Origin: Legionella fallonii LLAP-10
Lineage (GTDB): Bacteria; Pseudomonadota; Gammaproteobacteria; Legionellales; Legionellaceae
Direction of reading: 5' to 3'
NCBI RefSeq assembly: GCF_000953135.1
Contig: NZ_LN614827.1
Location: 186,001 to 250,000, forward strand
Length of the DNA: 64,000 nucleotides
Both the position numbers and the translations under genes were made by a program. Position 1 is the stretch's first letter. Each line of letters opens with the position of its first letter. The notes below the pieces were generated by a model. It was not told the DNA's origin. It worked only from the letters and a program-made list of their open reading frames with translations, and searched no databases. Below, piece by piece: positions 8,767-17,051 of this stretch.

Positions 8767-8796
8767 AAAAGTCCTCTCGGCCGCGCGAGGACTTTT
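8767..8796 (+). terminator. hairpin terminator after the ABC operon
   Basis: AAAAGTCCTC and GAGGACTTTT pair perfectly around a short GC-rich loop. The A-run and T-run make it usable in both directions; it lies between the ABC ATPase gene and the convergent dsbA. Confidence 0.75.
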
Positions 8797-8888
8797 GATT
8801 AGAACTCAATACTCAATCGCGGGAGAGGGCCTTAGAAGGATAGTTCGCTCTTGGCTTGACGGCCATGGGCTCTTGGCCCGAACTACCT

Positions 8889-9503
8889 TTAAGTTGGTTG
8901 TTTCATTAAATAATCAAGAATTTGAAATAGACGTTCAGGACTTCCCGCCATTTGCAAATCGGTTTTATATTTATTATTGACAACAAAGGCTGGTACAGCA
9001 TTAATTTGATATCTTGCCATTAAATTCATACCATTACTGACACGCATATCAATAGTTGATGAGTTCTCGAAAGCGCTTTTGGCAATTTCTCTATCGACCC
9101 CTTGGCTAATAAAAAAATCTATCATTGATTGTTTGGTGTTTAATGGTTTTTTATCGTCCTGTATGGTTTTAAATAATAAAGGATTTAATTTATCAGACAT
9201 TGCTAGCGTTTTCGCAGTATAGTAGGCCTTAGCGTATAACTCCCAGTCAGGTTTAAACACTACAGGAACACGCTCTAATTGAACATTTTTTCCCATTTTG
9301 CCAACCCATTCATTAAGCGGTGTTTCAAGACGGTAGCACCAAGGGCAGCCATAACTAAAAAACTCGGTAACCATTGGCGTTTTGTTTCTGTTTTCAATGG
9401 GTTGTGGATTAGAAACCAGTTGATAATCTTTCCCTTCAATAAATGGTGCGGCCAAGGCTAAGGCTGGTAAAAGGAAGATTAATCCAATTATTTTTTTTAA
9501 CAT
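8889..9503 (-). CDS. dsbA: thiol:disulfide interchange protein DsbA
   Basis: A 204-residue periplasmic oxidoreductase. It has a signal peptide (MLKKIIGLIFLLPALALA), the thioredoxin-fold active site CPWC at residues 53-56 (FFSYGCPWCYRLE), and the cis-proline loop INAVPAFVVN near the C-terminus. It introduces disulfides into exported proteins. The neighbouring cytochrome c4 and engB recall the dsbA-cc4-engB arrangement of pseudomonads. Confidence 0.93.
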   Translation of the reverse strand: MLKKIIGLIFLLPALALAAPFIEGKDYQLVSNPQPIENRNKTPMVTEFFSYGCPWCYRLETPLNEWVGKMGKNVQLERVPVVFKPDWELYAKAYYTAKTLAMSDKLNPLLFKTIQDDKKPLNTKQSMIDFFISQGVDREIAKSAFENSSTIDMRVSNGMNLMARYQINAVPAFVVNNKYKTDLQMAGSPERLFQILDYLMKQPT

Positions 9504-9699
9504 GTTGTAATTCCTTAGGAGCTGTTAATGGTTTTTCTCTCTTGAACAGCAGCCTTATTATCTCGAGATGCGTGTAACGAGGGAATTCCTGGTTTTTGCC
9601 TATATTTAACATTGATGTTCATGTTGTCTACAGGAATTTCCTCACAACGTTTACGGATGACAGGGTCTTTGAGCAAGAAAGTAGAAATGGTAACAGACC

Positions 9700-10299
9700 C
9701 TAATATAAACCTTCAATATAATGTGCTACAGCAATCATATCTTCCTCGTCCATTCTGCTACAAATATCTTGCATAATGTGGTTTAAGTCATTGGTTCTTT
9801 TACCATTTTTAAATGCACGTAATTGTATTAGAGTATAAGCGGCGTGTTGTCCGGAAAGTACGGGAAAACCTGCTTGAGCATTACCAGTACCTTTAGGCCC
9901 ATGACAAGCAATGCATGCTGTAATGTGTTTATCAAAGTCTCCGCCACGATAAATTTGTTCCCCGCGTTGTAGAAATTGTTTAGGAGTTGAGCCTTGGGGA
10001 TAGGGAAGTGGAGCATAAAATGCGGCCAATTCTGCTATATCTTGAGGACTCAGTGTGGCAATGAGTGCCGTCATTGTTGGTGATTTGCGCTGGGTGCCCT
10101 GTTTGATGTCATTCAATTGTTTGATGAAGTATTTTTCATTTTGTCCTGCAAGATTAGGCCATTCTGGATTGGCACTAATACCTTGAGGGCCATGACATGC
10201 AGCACAAACTTGAGTCTTATTTTGTCCAGGGGAAGGAGCGTCTTGGCCATAAACCAAGAGAGGGGAGCACAGGATAAAGGCTAGTGCTAATTTTTTCAT
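9700..10299 (-). CDS. dihaem cytochrome c4
   Basis: A 199-residue periplasmic electron carrier with a signal peptide (MKKLALAFILCSPLLVYG) and two c-type haem motifs, CAACH (residues 32-36) and CIACH (128-132). Each sits in a duplicated cytochrome domain (HGPQGISANPEWPNLAGQ; HGPKGTGNAQAGFPVLSGQ). Start at 10299 is chosen because it gives a clean signal peptide; an upstream in-frame start adds a non-signal leader. Probably donates electrons to a terminal oxidase. Confidence 0.93.
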   Translation of the reverse strand: MKKLALAFILCSPLLVYGQDAPSPGQNKTQVCAACHGPQGISANPEWPNLAGQNEKYFIKQLNDIKQGTQRKSPTMTALIATLSPQDIAELAAFYAPLPYPQGSTPKQFLQRGEQIYRGGDFDKHITACIACHGPKGTGNAQAGFPVLSGQHAAYTLIQLRAFKNGKRTNDLNHIMQDICSRMDEEDMIAVAHYIEGLY

Positions 10300-10372
10300 C
10301 GATTTCTCATCATAAATTCTTGAATTAATGGTACACTGCTTGGGTCTAAATCCCAAAATGAACTAAAATCCA

Positions 10373-10990
10373 ATGTCTGTAAATCCATATTCTAAAGCAG
10401 TATTTATAAAAAGTGCAGCCCGTGTTGATCAATTACCTGCTGATTCAGGTTATGAAATCGCTTTTGCAGGACGATCCAATGCCGGCAAATCTAGTGCTTT
10501 GAATTGTTTAACAACAATAAAAAATTTAGCACGAACGAGTAAAACTCCAGGCCGGACGCAATTGATTAATCTTTTTTCTTTGGATGAACAAAGACGTCTT
10601 GTTGATTTACCTGGCTATGGATATGCCAAAGTAGCCTTGCAATTGAAATTAGAGTGGCAAAAAAACTTGGCTCATTATCTTGAGGTAAGGCAAAGTCTGA
10701 GAGGACTAGTGTTATTAATGGACATAAGACATCCACTCAAGGATTTGGATCAGATGATGATTGATTGGGCTATCGCTCGTGAGCTTCCAGTTCATATTCT
10801 ATTGACTAAGTCAGACAAGATAAGTCGTAGTGATGTAAAAAATTCAGTCCTCAAAGTCCGTAAGGCTTATGATTTAGCGCACCACCTGGTTAGTGTTCAA
10901 TCTTTTTCTTCGCTGAAAAAAGAAGGGGTTAGTGAATTAATCTCTTTACTAAACCAGTGGTTTGAATGGAACGAGGCCGTTCCTACTTAA
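10373..10990 (+). CDS. engB: ribosome-biogenesis GTPase EngB (YihA/YsxC)
   Basis: A 205-residue GTPase needed for large-subunit assembly in relatives. G1 is GRSNAGKS (residues 33-40), G2 region TPGRTQ, G3 DLPGYG, G4 TKSDK, all in family order. It is divergent from cytochrome c4 and converges with the aldo/keto reductase gene, with a 4-base overlap at the stop codons. Confidence 0.96.
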   Translation: MSVNPYSKAVFIKSAARVDQLPADSGYEIAFAGRSNAGKSSALNCLTTIKNLARTSKTPGRTQLINLFSLDEQRRLVDLPGYGYAKVALQLKLEWQKNLAHYLEVRQSLRGLVLLMDIRHPLKDLDQMMIDWAIARELPVHILLTKSDKISRSDVKNSVLKVRKAYDLAHHLVSVQSFSSLKKEGVSELISLLNQWFEWNEAVPT

Positions 10991-11838
10991 CGCATGCGAA
11001 TCAATTCTATTTGAGATCTGTCTTCATTAGTTAATTGAAAGTTATTAATACTTAAATCTTCTTTCATATGTTGTAGGTTCGTAGTTCCTGTCAAAGAAAG
11101 TATTCCTATCTCTTTTGCAAAACGGAAGATGATCTGAGGAATGGTTTTTCCATGCTTTGTGGCGATGGCTTGTATTTCTGGTCGGCTGATGTATTGCTGG
11201 TTTGCTGTAAGCAAAGAAAATCCTTGATAAACAAGGTTATGTTCCGTACAAAAATTTCTAACTTTCTGATCCCATTGTGTAATTGCATAGCAACGATTTT
11301 GTACAAAAAACGGCTTTACAGACGCTTCTTTATAAAGCTCTGCCAATTGATTGATATTGATGTTCGATACGCCCAAATGCTTTACTTTGCCCTCATGATA
11401 AATTTGTTCCATCGTATTCCACACTTCCCAATCAGCTGTGGTAAGTCCTTGGGTATAATAAGGGCCATGAAGAATATAGGAATCCAGATAATCTGTATGT
11501 AAATGTTGTAGTGAACTGATAAAAGACTGTTTCACCTGCGTTGGTAACGGGTCTTGGTCATTATAGGGCTTTCTATCATCTTGGCCTGTTGCATAGGTGA
11601 ATTTGCTTTGCAGAAATAAATGCTCTCGTTTTATTGAGTTACTCTGTAAAAATTGTTGAACTCCTAACCCGACCCCTTCCTCAAAATAATGTCGGCGTTG
11701 ATTAGCAGTATCTATACCGATAAAACCAGAGTTTAATGCCTGGATCACTAATTCTTGGGTTTGCTCTTCTTTCCACGCAGTTCCATACAGCATTTCTGGA
11801 TAATCCATTGATGTGGATGTTTGCTCTAATAGAGACAT
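10987..11838 (-). CDS. aldo/keto reductase family protein
   Basis: A 283-residue TIM-barrel NAD(P)H oxidoreductase. The catalytic tetrad fits DTANQRRHY (Asp, Tyr), LQSKF (Lys) and YILHGP (His). The phosphate-binding end is [14 protein letters not shown]. Substrate cannot be read from sequence; it is slightly short for the family but complete. It stands alone between engB and acs. Confidence 0.88.
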   Translation of the reverse strand: MSLLEQTSTSMDYPEMLYGTAWKEEQTQELVIQALNSGFIGIDTANQRRHYFEEGVGLGVQQFLQSNSIKREHLFLQSKFTYATGQDDRKPYNDQDPLPTQVKQSFISSLQHLHTDYLDSYILHGPYYTQGLTTADWEVWNTMEQIYHEGKVKHLGVSNININQLAELYKEASVKPFFVQNRCYAITQWDQKVRNFCTEHNLVYQGFSLLTANQQYISRPEIQAIATKHGKTIPQIIFRFAKEIGILSLTGTTNLQHMKEDLSINNFQLTNEDRSQIELIRMR

Positions 11839-11989
11839 TGAGGTTCCTCTGCAGATGAAAATAATTTAAAATAGGACTTACATAAAACGCGCTCTATTTC
11901 ATTAGGCTTCTGTCGAAACTGTGCTGTATCGGTGAATTGCTTCGCTAAGCTCGCCAAGACGAAATATGCATGCCCCATGAACGATTACA

Positions 11990-13873
11990 TCATTTCTTCA
12001 TTCCTTTAATCAATTCTTCAACTATATTGGGGTTAGCTAGAGTAGATAAATCACCTAAATCATCAATATGTGTTATTTCTCGGCAAGCAATTTTACGCAA
12101 AATACGACGCATAATTTTACCGGAGCGTGTTTTAGGCAAGTCGCTGGCAAACTGAATGACATCAGGTTTGGCAATAGCACTTATTTCCTCTTTTACATGA
12201 TTGATTAATTCTTTTTGTAAGGTTGCATCAGCCTGATTCCCCTGTTTCAGAATCACAAAAGCATAAATTCCTTGGCCTTTAAGGTCATGAGGAATACCTA
12301 CGACTCCTGCTTCAGCAACCATAGAATGACTAACCAATGCACTTTCAATTTCGGCAGTACCGAGTCTATGTCCAGAAACATTAACGACATCATCCACGCG
12401 ACCGGTAATCCAATAATCGCCATCTTCATCTCGTCTGGCACCATCTCCGGTGATGTAGTACTTATTTAGTAAATAAGTTTCACAATATCGTTTGTGATCA
12501 CCCGCAATGGTTCTTGCCATGGACGGCCAAGGATATTTCATCGCCAAGAATCCTTCACCGCTTCCCGCTAACTCCTGACCATGCTCATCAAGTAATACAG
12601 GGATGACCCCTGGAATAGGTTGACATGCCGCTCCGGGTTTGGGAAGTGGATCATCGCTAGCGCTTGGGCATATCATGATTGCCCCTGTTTCAGTTTGCCA
12701 CCAAGTATCTACAATCGGGCACCTACTCTGACCTACTTTTTGATGATACCAGTGCCATGCTTCGGGATTAATGGGTTCACCAACACTACCAAGCAGCCGT
12801 AAAGAAGCCCTGGAGCTGGAGTTTAACCATTGATCTCCTGCTTTCATCAGCGAACGAATGGCGGTTGGAGCGGTATAAAAGATATTAACCCGATATTTAT
12901 CAATAATGCGCCAACTCCTTGCCGGATCTGGCCAAGTAGGAATGCCCTCAAACATTAGGGTTGTAATACCATTACACAGCGGTCCATAGACCACGTAACT
13001 GTGGCCAGTAATCCAGCCTATATCCGCAGTGCACCAATAGATTTCTCCCGGCTGACAGTTAAATATTAATTGATGGGTATAGGCTGTTTGGACTAGATAA
13101 CCACCTGTGGTGTGGACTACGCCTTTAGGGGTGCCAGTGCTTCCCGAAGTGTAAAGAATAAAGAAAGGATCTTCTGCATCCATGGGTTGAGGAGCGCATT
13201 GATCTGTAACTTCTTGTTTTAGGTCATCCCACCAATATTCTTTTTTCTTATCTAAGCTGATAGGAATGGTATGATTGTTGATAACCAACATCTTTATATT
13301 GAGATCGTTGCTAGCACTCTCTGCTTGTGCTTTTAATGGTACAATTTTTCCGCCACGCTTAAAGCCATCTGTTGTAATAAGACACTTACAGTCTGAAGCG
13401 ATAAGACGTTGTTTCAGCGCTTGGGCTGAAAATCCTGCAAATATGACTGTATGGATCGCACCAATACGCGCACAAGCGAGCATGGCAATAGCTGCTTCGG
13501 GTATCATAGGCAGATAAATGGCTACGGTATCTCCTTTGTTTATGTTTAAACGCTTAAGTACGTTGCTCATACGACAGACTTCCGCATGCAGTTGAGCAAA
13601 AGTGAGCGTTCTTTGTTCTTTATCATCATCTCCTTCCCAGATGATGGCTAGTTGGTTTGCTTTCTGCGGAAGGTGTCTATCTAGGCAATTTGCACTAACA
13701 TTTAAAAGTCCTCCCTGAAACCACTTTACATCCCCGTGTTTTAAGCCACCTTCTAGTGTTTTATGCCAGGGTTGTATCCAATCAACGGTTTGTTTGGCAA
13801 TTTCTGCCCAGAACTCTGCTAATGATTCTTCGGTATGTGATAGATGGGGGTGACGAATAGGAGCGGAACACAT
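11990..13873 (-). CDS. acs: acetyl-CoA synthetase (AMP-forming)
   Basis: A 627-residue acyl-adenylate ligase that makes acetyl-CoA from acetate, ATP and CoA. It shows the P-loop YTSGSTGTPKG (about residues 239-249), VDTWWQTETG (whose first Trp usually limits the acyl pocket to acetate) and the C-terminal PKTRSGKIMRRILRK with the catalytic lysine commonly controlled by acetylation. The last gene of the mmsA-mmsB-acs cluster, one base after mmsB. Propionyl-CoA synthetase is the main alternative. Confidence 0.9.
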   Translation of the reverse strand: MCSAPIRHPHLSHTEESLAEFWAEIAKQTVDWIQPWHKTLEGGLKHGDVKWFQGGLLNVSANCLDRHLPQKANQLAIIWEGDDDKEQRTLTFAQLHAEVCRMSNVLKRLNINKGDTVAIYLPMIPEAAIAMLACARIGAIHTVIFAGFSAQALKQRLIASDCKCLITTDGFKRGGKIVPLKAQAESASNDLNIKMLVINNHTIPISLDKKKEYWWDDLKQEVTDQCAPQPMDAEDPFFILYTSGSTGTPKGVVHTTGGYLVQTAYTHQLIFNCQPGEIYWCTADIGWITGHSYVVYGPLCNGITTLMFEGIPTWPDPARSWRIIDKYRVNIFYTAPTAIRSLMKAGDQWLNSSSRASLRLLGSVGEPINPEAWHWYHQKVGQSRCPIVDTWWQTETGAIMICPSASDDPLPKPGAACQPIPGVIPVLLDEHGQELAGSGEGFLAMKYPWPSMARTIAGDHKRYCETYLLNKYYITGDGARRDEDGDYWITGRVDDVVNVSGHRLGTAEIESALVSHSMVAEAGVVGIPHDLKGQGIYAFVILKQGNQADATLQKELINHVKEEISAIAKPDVIQFASDLPKTRSGKIMRRILRKIACREITHIDDLGDLSTLANPNIVEELIKGMKK

Positions 13874-13874
13874 A

Positions 13875-14771
13875 TTAGACCTCTTTTCCTTGGGCTATCA
13901 GTTTAATAATGGCGGAGAAATCTTTTTCTCCTAGTCCTTGATCAATTAAGCGCTGGTACAGTTCAGTACTTATTGCGCCTAAAGGGGTTTCTAGGTGAAT
14001 AGAGCGAGCGGTGTCCTGGCTTAAATTTAAATCTTTAAGCATCATAGTGGCTGCGAAGCCAGGGGTATAATTATTATTTGCCGGGACGTTTTCTAAAATG
14101 CCGGGAACTGGCACATATTTACTGAGAGCCCAACATTGGCCTGATGAATTGTTGACGACGTCAAATAACTTGTCTGCGGAGAGGCCTAGATGCTCTGCCA
14201 AAGTAAATGCTTCAGAAATAGCAATCATAGAGATGCCCAAGATCATATTATTGCATATTTTGGCAGCCTGGCCATTGCCGGCGTTTCCAGTATGAATAAT
14301 TTTCTGGCCCATTATAGACAGGATTGGCCTAGCGGCATTGTATGCTTTTTCATCACCACCAACCATGAAGGTTAGAGTCGCTGCAGTAGCCCCGGCTACA
14401 CCACCTGATACTGGTGCATCCACAGCCAGAAGATGATTTTCTTGTGCAATTTGGTGTACCTCGCGAGAAGTTTTTACATCAATGGTTGAGCAGTCAATAA
14501 ATAAAGCACCTTCTTTTGCCTGGCTCAATAATCCATCTACCCCGGTACACACGTGTAATACCTGTTGTCCTGACTGTAACATGGTAATAAGAACATCTTG
14601 TTCTTTAGATATTTCTATCAAGTTATTAGCTATTAGACCGCCAGCATCAGAAAGGCGGTCCATAGCCGAGTCGTTTAGATCATATCCCGTAACACTGTGG
14701 CCTGCCTTAACAAGATTAATAGCCATGGGTAAACCCATATGCCCTAATCCTACAAATCCTATTTTTGCCAT
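13875..14771 (-). CDS. mmsB: 3-hydroxyisobutyrate dehydrogenase
   Basis: A 298-residue enzyme of valine breakdown that oxidises 3-hydroxyisobutyrate to methylmalonate semialdehyde. It starts MAKIGFVGLGHMGLPMA with the Rossmann GxGxxG, followed by DAPVSGGVAGA and the GNGQAAKICNNMILG segment with the catalytic lysine. Start 14771 is supported by GGAGC 5 bases before it and by the family N-terminus. Product feeds the upstream MmsA. Confidence 0.95.
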   Translation of the reverse strand: MAKIGFVGLGHMGLPMAINLVKAGHSVTGYDLNDSAMDRLSDAGGLIANNLIEISKEQDVLITMLQSGQQVLHVCTGVDGLLSQAKEGALFIDCSTIDVKTSREVHQIAQENHLLAVDAPVSGGVAGATAATLTFMVGGDEKAYNAARPILSIMGQKIIHTGNAGNGQAAKICNNMILGISMIAISEAFTLAEHLGLSADKLFDVVNNSSGQCWALSKYVPVPGILENVPANNNYTPGFAATMMLKDLNLSQDTARSIHLETPLGAISTELYQRLIDQGLGEKDFSAIIKLIAQGKEV

Positions 14772-14843
14772 TGAAAGCTCCGTAATCGCTGTATTGGACT
14801 TCTTGTTCTCAAGCAAAATTTGCTCGAGATGCAAGAAACCTAT

Positions 14844-16343
14844 CTAATCATGAGTCGGCATAATAAAAGCACTTGATTTTACTTCAGTAACAGGCCATTT
14901 GCTGGTCACGGTTTTGCGTCGAGTATAAAAATGAATACTTTCTGCTCCATGCATGTTGGTATCACCAAAAACAGAACGCTTCCAACCGCCAAAAGGATGA
15001 TTTGCTATGGGAACAGGGATAGGAATATTAACTCCCACCATGCCCACTTGTACACGCTGACTGTATTCTCGCGCAGAGAAGCCATCACGAGTAAAGATCG
15101 CTGTGCCATTGCCGTATTGATTGCGATTGACAAGAGAAAGAGCCTGTTCAAAGTTATCTACTCGAGCTATGACTAAAACCGGGCCAAAAAGTTCATTCTG
15201 ATAGACAGACATATGTTCTTCTACATGATCAAAGAGGCAGGGACCCATGAAGAATCCTTGTGGGTGATCTGGATGCCTAAACGCACGACCATCTATGATT
15301 AAGTTGGCACCTTCGCTGATTCCCTTATCAACGGCTGCCAAGACTTTTTGTCTGTGGGTACTACTGATCAGTGGACCCATATCGGTATTGGCGACATCGC
15401 CAGCACCAATACGTATAGCGCGAATTTGTGGTGCCATTTTTGCAATTAAAGCATCTGCCGTTTGATTGCCTACAACAACAGCCACAGAGATAGCCATGCA
15501 GCGTTCACCAGCTGAACCATAAGCTGCCCCGACAATAGCATTTGCGGCTTGATCTAAATCTGCATCAGGCATGACAACACAATGATTTTTTGCACCGCCA
15601 AAAGTATGGCTGCGCTTACCATAAGCAGTTGCTGTAGTATAAATTGATTGAGCGACCGGAGTGGAGGCCACGGCGGTAAATGCGGCAATATCTGGATGAG
15701 CTAACAGATGCTCTACGGTTGTTTTGTTTCCTTGGATACAATTGGCCACTCCAGCAGGTAATCCGGCATCAGTTAATAATTCCAGCAAGCGAATAGGAGC
15801 AGAAGGATCTTGCTCTGATGGCTTGAGAATGAAGGTATTACCACAGGCAATAGCAGGAATCATCATCCAGATAGGCACCATCACTGGAAAGTTGAAAGGA
15901 GATACTCCAGCGCAAACCCCAAGAGGTTGTCTTAGCGTATGGCAGTCAATGTGGCTGGCCACATCAGCTGAGAACTCGCCTTTGAGTTGATTGACCAATC
16001 CACAATGTAATTCAACAACTTCTATAGCACGTGCTACGGAGCCTTTGGCATCGTCTAAAGTCTTACCATGTTCACGGGTGACTATACGAGCCAAATCCAT
16101 TTGATGTTTTTCTAATAAATCACGAAATTTGAATAAGATGCGTGCTCTTTTAATTGCAGGAGTTTGAGCCCAATCTATTCCTGCTTCTTTGGCAGTGGCA
16201 ACCGCTTTGTCACAAGTTGCTTTTGCGGCAAAATGTACTTGACCGATGATTTCACCTAAGGCGGGATTATAAATTGGGAGATTTTCTGCATTTGTTTCAT
16301 TGACCAGTTGACCACCAATGTGGTGAGGTACCGTATAGCCCAT
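14844..16343 (-). CDS. mmsA: methylmalonate-semialdehyde dehydrogenase (CoA-acylating)
   Basis: A 499-residue aldehyde dehydrogenase that converts methylmalonate semialdehyde to propionyl-CoA. Motifs: cofactor region CAGVSPFNFPVMVP, catalytic cysteine in GSAGERCMAIS (about residue 281), QNELFGPVL and a C-terminal PFGGWKRS. First gene of the mmsA-mmsB-acs run, suggesting coordinated use of valine-derived carbon. Confidence 0.95.
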   Translation of the reverse strand: MGYTVPHHIGGQLVNETNAENLPIYNPALGEIIGQVHFAAKATCDKAVATAKEAGIDWAQTPAIKRARILFKFRDLLEKHQMDLARIVTREHGKTLDDAKGSVARAIEVVELHCGLVNQLKGEFSADVASHIDCHTLRQPLGVCAGVSPFNFPVMVPIWMMIPAIACGNTFILKPSEQDPSAPIRLLELLTDAGLPAGVANCIQGNKTTVEHLLAHPDIAAFTAVASTPVAQSIYTTATAYGKRSHTFGGAKNHCVVMPDADLDQAANAIVGAAYGSAGERCMAISVAVVVGNQTADALIAKMAPQIRAIRIGAGDVANTDMGPLISSTHRQKVLAAVDKGISEGANLIIDGRAFRHPDHPQGFFMGPCLFDHVEEHMSVYQNELFGPVLVIARVDNFEQALSLVNRNQYGNGTAIFTRDGFSAREYSQRVQVGMVGVNIPIPVPIANHPFGGWKRSVFGDTNMHGAESIHFYTRRKTVTSKWPVTEVKSSAFIMPTHD

Positions 16344-16578
16344 GACTAAACTCCTTTTTATGTTGCTTTTTATTTACACCAAGATACTCCAAAATACTCT
16401 TTTCCGTCTATTGCTTTTTCTATTTCAGGAATTTTGTAAGAGTTCACTTAATGATGTCAACTTAAGGAATCAATCCTGGCCGCATAATTGTAGCCCGGTT
16501 GCTTGCAAGCGGGGAGGGGGGTGATTCCAAGTTTGCTCCTGGTTGCCAGCAGCCAGGCTATACGCGCTTAAGTTGGCT

Positions 16579-16761
16579 TCATTTAAGTATCGTGATTTTT
16601 TTTAAGATTGCTTGATAGTGATAACACGCTTTATCATCTCGAGACCCTTGAGTTTCAAGTACCTCAAAATGAGAAGGGTTTCCTGCGTTGTCTAATGCAT
16701 TTTTAATCGCTTCGTCAATTCCTAGTTCAGAATTTCCTGTAAAAACTTCTATACTTTTCAT
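16579..16761 (-). CDS. dodecin-like small protein
   Basis: A 60-residue protein with the strand-helix-strand-strand layout of dodecins, small dodecameric flavin-binding proteins: MKSIEVFTGNSELGIDEAIKNALDNAG, then HFEVLETQGSR and YHYQAILKKITI. The start is set at 16761 because AAGGA lies 5 bases before it, while an ATG two codons earlier overlaps the ribosome site itself. The usual flavin-stacking Trp of dodecins is replaced (HFEVLE), so flavin binding is uncertain. Confidence 0.62.
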   Translation of the reverse strand: MKSIEVFTGNSELGIDEAIKNALDNAGNPSHFEVLETQGSRDDKACYHYQAILKKITILK

Positions 16762-16767
16762 GTACAT

Positions 16768-17051
16768 CCTTTTAACATTTATTGTAGAGAGTTATAGTTT
16801 AACATGAAGTAGAACTATTAAGATAATTAACTTTCTAGGGACTGATAATATGTCTACTTATCTTGGTTCCAGTGCAGTGAGTTTCTGTGCTGTTACGCCC
16901 AGGAATCACCTCATAAGGATTCAAGTGAGCAACAAGTTCACAGCCCCATCTAATCTCGATTGGGTTAAATAATTCAACAGTTTGATAACTTATTGTTTTA
17001 TTGAATTATTTATACAGTAATGAATTACTTAAGCAGTAAGGGAATATCGCT
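16768..17051. other. intergenic region before the CX5R protein gene
   Basis: AT-rich, about 280 bases. It holds an inverted repeat AATAATTCAA (16969-16978) / TTGAATTATT (17000-17009), possibly an operator for the downstream gene. No full PmrA- or CpxR-type box was found here and no gene is visible. Confidence 0.35.

Noticed and set aside
8795..8980. 61-codon frame after the ABC operon
   Set aside because: It overlaps the terminator and the end of dsbA on the other strand, with no ribosome site.
16800..16840. PmrA-type box before the CX5R gene
   Set aside because: TTAAT elements occur but their spacing is 9 rather than 11 bases.
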